A stretch of 64,000 nucleotides of DNA from Bradyrhizobium iriomotense (GCF_018130765.1 NZ_JAFCJZ010000008.1:1-64000), one strand, 5' to 3'; counted from the first letter of the stretch, positions 19,401-25,079 are shown. Notes: generated by a model not told the origin, from the letters alone. A program made the numbers and translations.

Positions 19401-20502
19401 TCGGGGGCGCCGCGCTCGAGGGTGGAATGGCGCTTGTCCCCGTCGGGGAATGATACTCCGTGCCGGGCGGTTGAAGCGGCGGGCTTCCGGCGAATTTCGT
19501 CGTGCTGTTCGGACTGGGATTGTTGTTATTCTGGTCCTTGTTCTCGGTGTGCTGGGGAAGATTTGGAAACAGCTGTTTGCCGGAATCATAGGTGCTCAGC
19601 ACCTGCTGGAATGCACCGAATTCCTGCGCGACCTGATCCGTCGTCTTGTTGCTCTGTTGAGCAATCACGTCGAAAGTCGCCGTCGGCGTCAGCGTCAGCG
19701 TCGATCCGTTGCTCGTGACGGTACCTATCAGGACGCCGGCCGTATTGAAAACCTGAACCGCGTGCACCAGACCGTCGCGCTGATCGATGACAGAAACCGA
19801 AATCTTGCCGTCGGTCGCCGAGACGTCGAGGATCACGGCCGTGCCGCGAATTCCGATCGTGGCGCTGGGTGTTGCCACCCGCATATCGCCGGTCTTCGCA
19901 ACTTGGCCCGCCACAAAGCTGGCGGCGCCCTGCACCAGCGTCATCAGCGAGCTGTTGGATGTGCTGCTGGCATCATAGGTCAGTTCGTTCAGCATGAACC
20001 GCGCACCGGCGGACAGATTGAACGTCGTGCCGTCGTCGAGCACGAGACCGAGGGTCGAATCGCTGCCCGTCTGCACCACGTCGTTCTGGTTGACCGCATC
20101 ACCGACGTTGACGACGATCGTCACGCCATTGCGGACGATGCTCGCGCTGCCGGTCATCTTGACGACATGGCCCACCACCTTGCCGCTGGCGGCGGGTGCG
20201 CCGGCCTGCGCATATTGCGTGTGTCCGGTCAGAGCATCGATGACGCCGGGATCGAGACGCGCGCCCTCCGGGGAAACGAGCAACGGACGCGCGTGGTCGC
20301 GGAAATAGTTTGGCACGACGACGCGATGGAGCTGATCCGAGAGGATCAGGTCGGTGCCGACGCGAACGAAGTCGCCGGAGAAGAGAAGGTGCGCGTCCGG
20401 GATCGCAACCACAGCGGGCGGCGCTCCCGCCGACGCGTCGCTCTCGAATTGAAGGGATTGGTGCCCCGCGCCGTTCGGCAAAAACCTGTCGGTGTGGTTC
20501 AA
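4450..20502 (-). CDS. Giant multidomain type I-secreted adhesin with FecR domain, 5350 aa
   Basis: One uninterrupted frame with a TTG start. Residues about 25-100 hold the leader module (VAIPDAHLLFSGDFVRVG). About 105-225 is a FecR-type domain ending SATIGIRGTAVILDV. About 410-760 is a TolB/PD40-like propeller (SPTISSDGRYIVYQGSD). About 850-930 is a cadherin-like domain. About 930-1856 holds tandem Ig-like domains with DTAPP linkers. Residues 1857-2954 are nine 122-aa repeats. About 2960-5150 is a Gly/Asn/Thr-rich, beta-helix-like passenger. The C-terminus has RTX-like SGQDVLTGGGGRDQFVF and a type I secretion tail ending KATDFFHV. There is no Sec signal. I infer a cell-surface or biofilm adhesin exported by a type I system, but no such exporter lies in the window. 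The exact start is uncertain, because a CtrA box sits only 17 bases upstream. Confidence 0.93.
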   Translation of the reverse strand: MNHTDRFLPNGAGHQSLQFESDASAGAPPAVVAIPDAHLLFSGDFVRVGTDLILSDQLHRVVVPNYFRDHARPLLVSPEGARLDPGVIDALTGHTQYAQAGAPAASGKVVGHVVKMTGSASIVRNGVTIVVNVGDAVNQNDVVQTGSDSTLGLVLDDGTTFNLSAGARFMLNELTYDASSTSNSSLMTLVQGAASFVAGQVAKTGDMRVATPSATIGIRGTAVILDVSATDGKISVSVIDQRDGLVHAVQVFNTAGVLIGTVTSNGSTLTLTPTATFDVIAQQSNKTTDQVAQEFGAFQQVLSTYDSGKQLFPNLPQHTENKDQNNNNPSPNSTTKFAGSPPLQPPGTEYHSPTGTSAIPPSSAAPPIVVVTVNPASDAGTNSPPSNSVVGEPIIVPVKLSAVPFVVTPPNVAAITSGPGDHIGPVMSANGDVVYDPDGAIYFFSHETGATTTIASPANGWSYGSPTISSDGRYIVYQGSDGGGSFVFVYGTDPSDPARYHLQTALAPGSAAAVSGDGSTIVVQQDGGNVSIYSLDGVLKGTITPGAVGSSGALWKPAISADGHLIAFWNSDVAAPGGGGRLLAFDLSTGELANIATTSAGAGTVAPTVSADGRMIAYQSTDGTGHSEIYLYDLSAGAVVFHTSNASGSSYSPVLSPDGHFIVFTSDARLTSSDQNGFADIYIVDVTDPATPSYRLVSDGVGTASNGGAAISAGGQYVAFGNSSNIFFADPTSGLSAIILETAKSSDILTAKGSIGVTGDYTGVAVSVTDQFGGATPYFSAGFDANGHINWSFVEAKSDFAGLAFGETATQEFIIRLSADNGFLTIPVFVTVHDGVQPAIQTADAAPVAAPVTLAQGLQDSPYVITPTTLLMGVADIDGPSLSITSLTIQSGGGGLVQNSDQTWTYTPDPGFSGHVVFDYTVSDSIKSAASTASLNITLPLAITAISPDSGASGDFITNGTQLSVSGSNGALSPGEKIQVSSDNGLTWSDVVQATGTTWSLIDPSVHNASFSYQVRVVDSVGNTVGSAAQAVTIDTAPPVVTIDNSDALTNQATQRISGTVGLADAGTTVVVFDNALAVGGAVVQADGSWSVIVQLSEGGNSFVAQDADVAGNLGLSNTVVLTLDSTPPAAVASVGALSDDSGNSATDFNTSVTSQTVSGSYTGALAPGETIQVSANNGTTWVTAAASGGNWLASGVSLSPGTNFLSVRTIDLAGNITPGAGHSYTLDTAAPTAVATVTLLSSDSGSSSTDFVTNVPSQTVSGTYTGVLAFGETIQLSADGGVTWVSATANATNSTWSASGVTLSAAGNTLSVRTIDLAGNIAAGNGHSYTFDTVAPSAVATVTALGSDSGSSASDFVTNVASQTVSGTYSGTLSAGESIQVSADGGATWVTAIANASNGTWAASGVTLSAAASTLSVRTIDLAGNSLAGTGHAYTLDTSTPSAVATVIALGSDSGSSSSDFVTNVASQSVTGTYTGTLGSDESIQLSVDGTNWVTANAAGGVWSASGVILSGAGSLLSVRTIDLAGNIAAGTGHSYALDQTVPSGGTPDLIASSDSGSSSSDNNTNVSAPTLTVALGAGVAVGDTVELLLNGSSFSHPLVRTVTSSDIVAQSVSFTVSAGDLGPDGLKLISGRFTDLAGNSSTSSPLTITLDTIAPVLAITNSGGNTNQSVQTIAGTADPADAGAIVTVLDDGAVVGVATIQVNGTWSTDVTLHSDANSLTAQATDAAGNQGVSNAVIFALNTNAPTGGTPDLVAASDSGSSSTDNTTNVTAPTFTVVLGANIVAGDTIQLLLNGSPFAHPVTHTISAADITAQSVSLTVTDGDLGPDGAKSISARLSDGFGNSSTTAALIITLDTAAPTVSSEAIASATGAQNNTLNAGDVVSVTVTFNESVTVTGTPQLALNIGGTPVQANYASGSGGTQLVFTYTIQAGQNDANGISLNANALSLNGGTITDAAGNAAALTAAAVADNASYKVDTAAPTVSSEAITSATGAQNSTLNAGDVVSVTVSFSENVTVTGTPQLALNIGGAPVQANYASGSGSTQLVFTYTILAGQNDANGISLNANALSLNGGTITDAAGNAAVLTAAAVADNASYKVDTAAPTVSSEAITSATGAQNSTLNAGDVVSVTVTFNESVTVTGTPQLALNIGGTPVQASYTSGSGGTQLVFTYTIQASQNDANGISLDSNALSLNGGTITDAAGNVAVLTAAAVADNASYKVDTAAPTVSSEAITSATGVQNNTLNAGDVVSVTVTFSESVTVTGTPQLALNIGGTPVQASYASGSGTTQLVFTYTIQAGQTDANGISIDANALSLNGGTITDAAGNAAVLTAAAVADNASYKVDTAAPTVSSEAITSATGAQNNTLNAGDVVSVTVAFSESVTVTGTPQLALNIGGTPVQASYAAGGGSTQLVFTYTIQAGQNDANGISINANALSLNGGTITDAAGNAAVLTAAAVADNASYKVDTTAPTVSSEAITSATGAQNSTLNAGDVVSVTVSFSESVTVTGTPQLALNIGGTSVQASYASGSGSSQLVFTYTIQTGQNDANGISLNANALSLNGGTISDAAGNAAVLTAAAVADNASYKVDTAAPTVSSEAITSATGAQNNTLNAGDVVSVTVTFNESVTVTGMPQLALNIGGTPVQASYASGSGSNQLVFTYTIQAGQTDANGISIDANALSLNGGTITDAAGNAAVLTAAAVADNASYKVDTAAPMVSSEAITSATGAQNNTLNAGDVVSVTVTFSESVTVTGTPQLALNIGGTPVQASYASGSGGTQLVFTYTIQAGQTDANGISLDANALSLNGGTITDAAGNAAVLTAAAVADNASYKVDTAAPTVSSEAITSATGAQNNTLNAGDVVSVTMAFSESVTVTGTPQLALNIGGTPVQASYASGSGSSQLVFTYTIQAGQTDANGISIDANALSLNGGTITDAAGNAAVLTAAAVADNASYVVDTGSPTESVAISSVAGSSSSTSTAIIVTGTNGTLALGDKVQISTDNVIWTDVVRNGLTRWTFTDSTVRSANFTYFTRVVDSAGNVGATAAIPILVASGGASVPMGPAGGVVEFTGSGGTLQIGAAVTATINAISIASGPVAIGGSGNITTSAGDAIDLYATGASAGNPANLTVNPTGQITGAESGISVIQNAAGSITVTTSGTVVGQAGRGILAQQNATGTGNILINGSGNVTGTGAAFSGIVAVNLNSANNNDITVSQSGNVTGGHDGIRVQTNGNGNISVTTAPNPLEATAQIIGLTLYGIEAQSKGTGNIQITTGTGTVVTSGGVGINAYNEAVSLPKVGGVIASSISVNASGVINSGTVLTGQGSRPAGILAGYKGGTTNTVNANVFGNVSITNTGTINAAGGDGIRGYNFGPGNVLISNSGTIIARDVYGIVGSSNSTGNVSVTTTASSSITSGSHGILAINQGTSISQSLGSTVTVTAAGTINSGVHLSAGGAQPAGISAGYYGSNGTSNPNINGSVLVDNAANISARAGYGIIGFNVGYGNITIINRADKSVSGAQFGIFAGSSVNGTASPSNVSISVEANSTPTAAAVTASSLMGLAAINANNTSGGNITITTGANDQFVSGGYGINANSAAVSVASGAQISVTTSTGTISSGFNFFSGGGTPAGISAGYSVLSPANIHGNVVLDNAAAVTAASGSGINLYNNGNGSISATLRPTSSVIAAQGAGVTAFSAAGGSITINNQGTISAAAIGVSVNNGSSASVNGLISVSNSGTISAPGVPFMPVVTIGNGNSTQTATVSNAAGKSIVSTLFGRTTNNVAISFFTGNGSVTNNGTITGNINFNASGSFSNALGATWNTNGWNSFGGGTNVISNAGIISMLGLATFFSPSAIQVWNTGSIQIGANSSAQIFANVSNAPGNPVGPTGTITLGDRSALELGSSVDATQTISLTGRGLLTLDNPAAVTAPVNFNSDPNNPDPNQRSNIGSVITVQGANFAGPTMTVSAAQSYFNATGTGLGSGPSQDVFDVLSANRLVLVPQVGFGTTMVPAGPTLPTTIAPVAPVNGYSVYILDGVQISGNTGSGYNLNATDSLNPAHSTAANTYALVVNSNSSVSVTGPSTNSGLRVGTVGASGAIINAATVSGGDFGINVNLTNAPSSGSGNADVVDYGSVTGGQSAIQALTWNGNVNVVVGPGATLTGTLAFGIVANANGGGGVSIVTSNAAPSNVTTISSGTSGIVAIARQQTFTSSGVQVYNAANITSGNNGAANVVGAGVSGIRAGILNNNTSPAQNSPNLQITGDVIIESRGSITAKYGDGLHAFNYGSGNASVTLGTGQTITATAAGVTNDGVNPATSDAQYGIFAYTYGDGSTLVNTGYNSTITSGSTGINAGNQAISTSPGSTSTVSVYSQGSISSGSNLHNSGSAPSAIQAGYNPGLQGVFNSAVKGDVIVNAAASGTSTISAAAGAGISAYNYAVGDITVTVGTGVSIQTQTPATSSSSGNAPYGIAATNRGPGNILVVVSSSSTSPSSINSGSSGINAVNDANPTAGSDLANLFAANVAAGQPAVVAVTAAGTITAGGLSTNSGGTPSGIAAGFFAPVSGAGHPNQYVSGNVFINNAAVVSAAGFGLQGYNFGYGNITINDATGANITAGSNGIYAHADGGFTDPVTASALARDIAVTVYANTTITAGSATFNKAYGILALSTNAGSISVVTSTGDTIDSHQGGAGINVVNEATSIAPSFNSSVIVTNAASIHSGIGTTGFGSQPAGILAGYIGQTTDPSLNLPPNPANYNVYGEVDVYNSGDITADAGDGIRAYNYGVGDVDVNNFGGTIVALGGASPPNGTGVGILAQNFGPGSIHVTTSATTSITSGSSGIAAVNKATTADPLNSSVVVPATSEVFVNASGTIHSGTTPTGTVAADPAAGILAGYNPNNQNTANNAVHGNVVVHDHATIIAPTGTDGIRAVNYGVGDIAVTVESDSRVFAGRYGVAAFGFDGGDVSVTIDGSVMGGTAGLDVTTTGTGMVTIDNAGVVEGIVLGYNATFTNEAGADWQFSGASAFTGTSTLSNAGTIESAGTSSIMGLAGFTNTGTIAVESGSLTIGTAVTGGGAAVIYSSSLVFSAASDANVAFDTGTSTPGTLVLADAAHFTGTVTGFALGDAIDLVGIAPANVSVSSSGGLHVDFGVGSFALTGGYDPAGFLIASDGQGGTNVSWNHQGPVIDTSQLSVNFNSGTYTVSGIQVTDSDPSVPTAPVVTYTPGATPPAYEKVALTMSDVAGATQTVNFIFQNGTGSTVQGTSGNDVIFAASGQDVLTGGGGRDQFVFASAASTPVQHTITDFAEGIDKLDVRQFANVTWASAADSPNDTVVTLDANDSILLKNIVASNLKATDFFHV
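5800..10560 (-). repeat. Eight degenerate PAGI-AGY / GNV modules in the beta-helix passenger
   Basis: The passenger repeats a long module: strands ending SGTI.SG, then a PAGI.AGY-like loop, then GNV.I.N, then GDGIRAYNYG.GN.-like turns. AGY-type loops occur near nucleotides 10514, 10123, 9613, 7795, 7338, 6851, 6313 and 5847. Spacing is mostly 130-180 residues, with one gap of about 600 residues that contains a different segment. The copies are diverged in sequence, unlike the 122-aa repeats. Confidence 0.7.
11641..14934 (-). repeat. Nine tandem 366-bp (122-aa) repeats inside the giant adhesin
   Basis: Nine head-to-tail copies of TAAPTVSSEAITSATG ... NGGTITDAAGNAAVLTAAAVADNASYKVD fill exactly 3294 bases. 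The 366-bp period holds at every junction I measured (11681, 12047, 12413, 12779). Copies differ at a few positions, such as TFNES/SFSES and QNDANG/QTDANG. Each copy looks like an Ig-like beta-sandwich. The strong nucleotide identity indicates recent duplication or gene conversion. Confidence 0.95.
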
Positions 20503-21307
20503 GACGCCACCGTAAATCGTTAAAAATGAATTAAAACGTTTTTAAGTACCATTACGAAGTTCCAGAGAAAAGTGGCGACGAACCGCCTGCGCGAGTTTTC
20601 AGCACCGTAATTAATTCGGACCGCGGGCGTCAAAAAAGCCTGACGCAAATCCGCGCCATACGGTTGAAAATATTGCTGAATTTCAATTTCCGCACCCGAC
20701 TTTTCGTTTCTCCGAACACGACCTCACGCTCGCGGAACGGGTGTGGAAGGCCGCCCGCAATTCATGTCCAAACGGATCCGCCCCTCCGATCGACCGCCGC
20801 TCAACAGGTGCGCCTGCTCGTTCTGCATCGGGAGGATGTCAAGATCAGACCAGTCGCGCGCGGGCTTTGCGGGACTGCTTGCGGGTAATTCGTGCGGACC
20901 AAAATTCATGCGCCCCAACGCTCAACTCCCTCGCGTTCTTGTCGACACTGGAAGAGCGCAAAGCGCAGGTCCGAAATCACTCCACGAAAATCATCGCGTG
21001 TCCGATTCAAATCGATTTGACGCTTGCACGTCGCAAAAATGACCTGCTGTGAAAATTTCGACGTTTAAGGACTTCTTGATGGGGATTGGTGAGCACTCCC
21101 GGTTCCGGATCGCTGAAGCATACCTCACATCCGACAAGAAATTTCAGCCATCGTCGGCACGCCTGTCTTAAGGCACTATTCCTAGTCCCGTGTGCCAGGC
21201 ACAAGCGAATGGAAACTGCTTGCCTCGCGCGCCCGCACGCTCCTAGGATAGCTGCACTCCTCGCCTCGCCGCGCGGCGACGGGATCAAGAGTGCCGGAGC
21301 AGAAGCT
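20503..21307. other. Intergenic region upstream of the giant adhesin and the ParB-like gene
   Basis: About 800 bases separate the divergent adhesin and ParB-like genes. The first 200 are AT-rich and include the CtrA-like box at 20519-20534. Short ORFs here (for example 99 aa at 20743 plus and 64 aa at 20918 minus) lack convincing composition, ribosome binding sites or recognisable motifs, so I call none. The space could hold a long untranslated leader or a small RNA. Confidence 0.5.
20519..20534 (-). promoter_or_regulatory. Candidate CtrA box, TTAA-N7-TTAAC
   Basis: The minus strand reads TTAATTCATTTTTAAC, an exact match to the alphaproteobacterial CtrA full site. It lies 17 bases before the TTG start of the 5350-aa adhesin, in the coding orientation. 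The match is seen directly; regulation by CtrA is inferred. Confidence 0.5.
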
Positions 21308-21829
21308 ATGCCCAAAGCGGAAAGCCTGTCGATCGACCAAATTCGCGTTCCGACCAAGAGCAGAAAGACGCTCGATCCCGAACTCGTTCAAAAGATCGCG
21401 GAAAGCATCCTGGAGATCGGGCAGCAAGTTCCCATTTCCGTTCGCCCTGAAGGTGATCAGTTCGTTCTGGTCGACGGACTGCATCGGCTTGAGGCCTGCA
21501 AGGCTCTTGGTGAAATATCCGTCATTGCTGTCGCGGTCGCGGCAGAGAGTCCTCAGCATAGGAAGCTGCTGTCCGACAGCACCGAACTGGAAGCCGAGCG
21601 CAACAAGATGGCGCGGTTGAAGCAATTGCGACTCGAGAGGGAGGCCGCCGCAGCAGTCGCGGCTGCGCCGGCGAAACCCGGCTTGAATCGGCAATCGGAA
21701 CGAAGCACTGGGGCCAAGCCGGCCACATCATCGACGCGAGCCAGCCGAACTGCAGCAGCAATGGTATCCAGACCGAAAACCCTGTCACAATGGATCGCGC
21801 AACAGAAAAGCGACGGTAGCCGTTATTGA
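21308..21829 (+). CDS. ParB-like N-terminal domain protein, 173 aa
   Basis: The start is the ATG at 21308, with GGAG about 11 bases upstream; the longer frame from 21086 has no coding character. Residues about 5-80 match the ParB/Spo0J nuclease-like fold: SIDQIRVPTKSRKTLDPELV, then QKIAESILEIGQQVPISVRP, then DGLHRLEACKALG, where the GLHRLEA segment corresponds to the family's box 2. The C-terminal half is basic, Ala-rich and probably disordered, ending SQWIAQQKSDGSRY. It lacks the HTH and dimer domains of chromosome-partition ParB, so it is more likely a stand-alone ParB/Srx-fold regulator or nucleotide-binding protein than a segregation factor. No parA or parS-like context is present. Confidence 0.8.
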   Translation: MPKAESLSIDQIRVPTKSRKTLDPELVQKIAESILEIGQQVPISVRPEGDQFVLVDGLHRLEACKALGEISVIAVAVAAESPQHRKLLSDSTELEAERNKMARLKQLRLEREAAAAVAAAPAKPGLNRQSERSTGAKPATSSTRASRTAAAMVSRPKTLSQWIAQQKSDGSRY

Positions 21830-21985
21830 CCCTTCGGCCCGAGCGGCGCCATTTCCAGCGTGTTACCGGGGACTAGCAAATTCAAACAATTGGCCATACC
21901 CTTTGGGCCGCGTTTAGCTGACGACGGCAGCGCGCGACAATCTAAAATCATCGAGCGAGCGTAGAGTGCGACCACGACGGATGCA

Positions 21986-22606
21986 ATGAACGACAGCCAG
22001 AACACCTCTTGGCCTGCCATCATCAGAGACGTGCAAGCCGACTATCCCGAGCATTTCGACTGGGGCGCGCTGGCGGCGTTGCGGACGAAGTCGGTATCGG
22101 CTGCCGCGACCGGCGCGGCCGATGCCTCTTGGGGGCGCAACGGCGCATTTGGCGATGGCCGGACCTTCGCGCACACCGTGCTGCCCGTCGTTGAGCCGAA
22201 GTCTCAGCCGGGCATTGAACCAACATCCTTGCCGGATGAACCGGCCATCACAGCGGCAGGCGCGATTGATCCGGCGCCCGAGGCTCATGCTACACAGAGT
22301 GACGCCGGTCCGCCCTCAGGAGCCCTCGCACCAGAGGGATCCGTAGTAGACCAGGAACCATTGCCTCTCCCGACAATACGTCGGCCGCCACTCTCCTTGC
22401 CCGAAGACGGCATTTTGCGGTTGCGGTTTTCCGATGTCGGTGAACCCAGCGAACCGGGTGAACATCGCTCGCATTACGGTCTTGTCGCAATTACACGAAG
22501 TGATCTCGCCGTCTGGAAGGCGTTTCCGGACGCGGTCTTCACGGTCATACAACCGTCGCCCTACTCGAACGCGACGATCTTCCGACTTGGGACTTTCGAG
22601 GTTTGA
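21986..22606 (+). CDS. Hypothetical protein with Pro/Ala-rich linker, 206 aa
   Basis: The ORF starts MNDSQNTSWPAIIRDVQADY, has a low-complexity middle rich in Pro, Ala and Glu (about residues 60-130), and ends with a beta-rich part (DGILRLRFSDVGEPSEPGEH ... TVIQPSPYSNATIFRLGTFEV). It has no signal peptide or membrane segment. I do not recognise it. It follows the ParB-like gene by 156 bases on the same strand and converges on the GH5 gene. Confidence 0.55.
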   Translation: MNDSQNTSWPAIIRDVQADYPEHFDWGALAALRTKSVSAAATGAADASWGRNGAFGDGRTFAHTVLPVVEPKSQPGIEPTSLPDEPAITAAGAIDPAPEAHATQSDAGPPSGALAPEGSVVDQEPLPLPTIRRPPLSLPEDGILRLRFSDVGEPSEPGEHRSHYGLVAITRSDLAVWKAFPDAVFTVIQPSPYSNATIFRLGTFEV

Positions 22607-22650
22607 CCGCCCGACCCTCGCCGCGACTAGCCACGCACCAGCATGTCTCT

Positions 22651-23676
22651 CTAACGCGAGGGCGGGATCAGCGCTCGCAGGATGTCCGGCTTCCAGGCCT
22701 GGCGCGCGCTGTCGAAGGCCGCAAAATCATGGTCGAACTGCCAATAGGCCCATGACCAGCCCAGCCTGTCGGCGCTTCTGGCGACATACGACAGGTATCT
22801 TGTGCGACTATCGGACGGTGCGCGCTCGTACACGCCGAACTCGCCGAGGTAAACCGGACGCTTCTCTCTCTCTGCCCAGAGCCTCATCTTGTTGAAGTCG
22901 GCCGCGGCCCGCGCTTCGTCATCCTGAGAGCCCCAATCCAGCGGACCGATCCGCGAAAACGTCGGGGACCACGGCGCCCCCTGATGCGTGAACCGCAAGG
23001 GCGCGTAATAGTGAAACGTGACGATGAGGTTCCTGTCGTCGGCCGGCAAAGCGAGATCGTCGACGGGATTCTCATCGACGTTGAGAACGGCTGCAATGAC
23101 CGGTCGCGCGGGGTTGGTGCGACGGATGATGCCGAGGCATTCGCTCAGCAGCGAATTCCACTCGGCCGACGTCATCTGTCCGCCCGGCTCGTTCAGGACT
23201 TCGAAGACAAGCTTCGGATACTTCCCGGTATAGCGCTCGGCGATCTGCCGCCAGAACGCCTTCAGCTTTTCCGCGCATCCGGCCACGTCGCTCTGGCATA
23301 CATGGGTATCGTGCTCGTCCAGGATGGGGATGAGGTTGCGCGCGAGAACTTCCTCGATGACGGCATCGAGCCGCCTCAGGACGATCTCGTCCAGGACATT
23401 CCCCGCCCCCATGAACTTGAATCCGAAGAAATTGATCCTCACGTGCGCAAAGCCGGCCTTCTTGATGGCCGTCAGATTGTCCAGCCGGAACGGCGCATTC
23501 TGACCGCCTTCCCAGATTCCGTCATAGCCGAGAATGTTGATGCCGCGCCCCAGTTTCGGCATGCCTTGGGAGGCAGCCTGCTCGGCGGCGAGGGATGGGG
23601 CGCAGAGCGCCGCGAGGAAGAAAAAACCTGCCGCAAGATTGAGACTCTTCGGCCAACGAGCACGGATGACGGTCAT
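22651..23676 (-). CDS. Secreted glycoside hydrolase family 5 endoglycanase
   Basis: A Sec signal peptide covers residues 1 to about 31 (FFFLAALCAPSLAAEQA). The mature part is a GH5 (beta/alpha)8 barrel with RGINILGYDGIWEGG near the start. The acid/base Glu163 sits in VFEVLNEPGG, HYYAP lies around 222-226, and the nucleophile Glu279 sits in YLGEFGVYERAP. GGAAG lies before the ATG at 23676. Family knowledge suggests hydrolysis of beta-1,4-glucan or a related polymer outside the cytoplasm. Its position at the edge of the polysaccharide locus, 18 bases after the Wzy-like gene on the same strand, suggests trimming or turnover of the exported polymer rather than nutrition. The exact substrate is unknown. 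Confidence 0.88.
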   Translation of the reverse strand: MTVIRARWPKSLNLAAGFFFLAALCAPSLAAEQAASQGMPKLGRGINILGYDGIWEGGQNAPFRLDNLTAIKKAGFAHVRINFFGFKFMGAGNVLDEIVLRRLDAVIEEVLARNLIPILDEHDTHVCQSDVAGCAEKLKAFWRQIAERYTGKYPKLVFEVLNEPGGQMTSAEWNSLLSECLGIIRRTNPARPVIAAVLNVDENPVDDLALPADDRNLIVTFHYYAPLRFTHQGAPWSPTFSRIGPLDWGSQDDEARAAADFNKMRLWAEREKRPVYLGEFGVYERAPSDSRTRYLSYVARSADRLGWSWAYWQFDHDFAAFDSARQAWKPDILRALIPPSR

Positions 23677-23694
23677 CTGCTTCCGTTCCAGAGA

Positions 23695-24981
23695 CTAGAA
23701 ATCTGTCGGTTGTACCGGTCTGCACGTCGCAAGGAAAAACCCGACCAGCAGCACCGACGTGAACATCGTCGAGCGAAGGAATGTCGTCTCCGTGAAATTG
23801 GTCTGGAAGCTCAGGACGACAAATCCGATGATGAGGGCGCAGTGCGACCGATCGATCGATTGCGCGGAAATGAGATGGAGCATCTTGTTCGAGAACAGAA
23901 GGACGCTTCCCGTGAACAGCATATACCCCAAAAATCCCGTCTCGATCAGGATCGCGATGTAGCCGCTGTGATAATTGTCCAGCACCCAGGTGTGGTTCTG
24001 TTCGAAATAATCGTAGATCGACGGGATGGTCCAGAACCCGTTGATCCCGAAGCCGAGCAGCGGGGCATCGTCAAAATGGCTTATCGCATAGTGCCAGATG
24101 AGGGTCCGCTCGGTAAAGTCGATGCTGGCATCGCCGATATGGATGGCGTCATATCCCGTCGTGTAGAAGTAGAGGAACAGGAAACCGGCCAATACGCACA
24201 TGACGATCGGCAGGACCGCATAGAGCCTCATGCAGGTGACCGACCACATCGAGGTCACAAGCAGCGCGCAAGCAGCCAGGGCGACCGCACCCGCGCCGCG
24301 CGACTCCGAGGCAAGCACGCATGTCGACGCCAGAAGGAATGTCGCGAGGAACGCCGGCCAGCCCTGCCCCCTTATCTTCAGGTAGCAGGCAAAGAACATC
24401 AGATAGGCGCCGACGAAGCCGAGCGTCTGCTTCGATTCATAGATGCCCTGCCATTGACCGCTGTGCATCCAGCTGTGGTCGATCCCGATGTCGGGAACAG
24501 CGACCGCAAAGAAGGCCGATGCGGCGACCAGGACGAAGAGTCCAAGGGCCGTAGCTCTTACAATCTCGTCGATGTCGATGCGCGTGACGAGGCAGAAGGC
24601 ACCAAAGGTCGTCATCGCAAGCGCCGCACTCTTCATCAGCGCTGCGACATTCAGGCTGGACCAGAACACGGAGATGACGGCGAAGCCGTAGAACGCGACC
24701 AGCACAATCAGATCGGGGTTGAACTGCAAACGCAGGCGCGGCCGCACGAATGCGCTTGCATAAATCAAAACACCCCACATCAGGATCGCGACGGCCTGCT
24801 GCAGATAAGTCAGCTCCGCCGGCAGCAGCCCGGTGTTGAGCGTGCCCATCGACGCAACGACATTGATGGTGATCGAACAGCGGATTGCGGCCCTGGCAAT
24901 CTTCTCGATGCCAACGCTGCGCGTCTTCCAGATCGCGCTCTCGGGTAACCCGGAGTCCGCATCGGTCTGTAGGCTGGCCAT
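23695..24981 (-). CDS. O-antigen ligase / Wzy-like polysaccharide polymerase
   Basis: A polytopic membrane protein of about 428 aa with roughly ten or more hydrophobic segments and a long periplasmic loop (about residues 245-330). The loop contains DFTERTLIWHYAISHF and LLGFGINGFWTIPS, the pattern of the Wzy_C/O-antigen ligase family. These enzymes join or polymerise undecaprenyl-linked repeat units in the periplasm. I chose the ATG at 24981 because AGGAAGG lies seven bases upstream; the longest ORF uses GTG at 25002. The gene is probably co-transcribed with the GH5 gene downstream and divergent from the acyltransferase gene. Confidence 0.85.
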   Translation of the reverse strand: MASLQTDADSGLPESAIWKTRSVGIEKIARAAIRCSITINVVASMGTLNTGLLPAELTYLQQAVAILMWGVLIYASAFVRPRLRLQFNPDLIVLVAFYGFAVISVFWSSLNVAALMKSAALAMTTFGAFCLVTRIDIDEIVRATALGLFVLVAASAFFAVAVPDIGIDHSWMHSGQWQGIYESKQTLGFVGAYLMFFACYLKIRGQGWPAFLATFLLASTCVLASESRGAGAVALAACALLVTSMWSVTCMRLYAVLPIVMCVLAGFLFLYFYTTGYDAIHIGDASIDFTERTLIWHYAISHFDDAPLLGFGINGFWTIPSIYDYFEQNHTWVLDNYHSGYIAILIETGFLGYMLFTGSVLLFSNKMLHLISAQSIDRSHCALIIGFVVLSFQTNFTETTFLRSTMFTSVLLVGFFLATCRPVQPTDF

Positions 24982-25063
24982 GAGCCGACCTTCCTTCAAC
25001 ACGGTTAATTGTTCGCTAGCGCAGGTTGATCGCCATTGTCCGGGCGCCGGCGACCGCGAGACG

Positions 25064-25079
25064 TTAAGAGTTCGGTAAC
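25064..25079 (+). promoter_or_regulatory. CtrA-like site with one mismatch
   Basis: TTAAGAGTTCGGTAAC fits TTAA-N7-TTAAC with one mismatch. It lies in the divergent promoter region between the Wzy-like gene (starts 24981) and the acyltransferase gene (starts 25211). A chance match is possible. Confidence 0.25.

Noticed and set aside
20724..21052. Small ORFs (64-103 aa) in the adhesin upstream region
   Set aside because: They have no ribosome binding site, coding bias or known motif, and they overlap each other on both strands.
22984..24948. A 654-aa plus-strand ORF across the GH5 and Wzy-like genes
   Set aside because: It spans two genes on the other strand that have clear catalytic or membrane patterns. 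The ORF itself is Arg/Asp/Glu-rich and shapeless.
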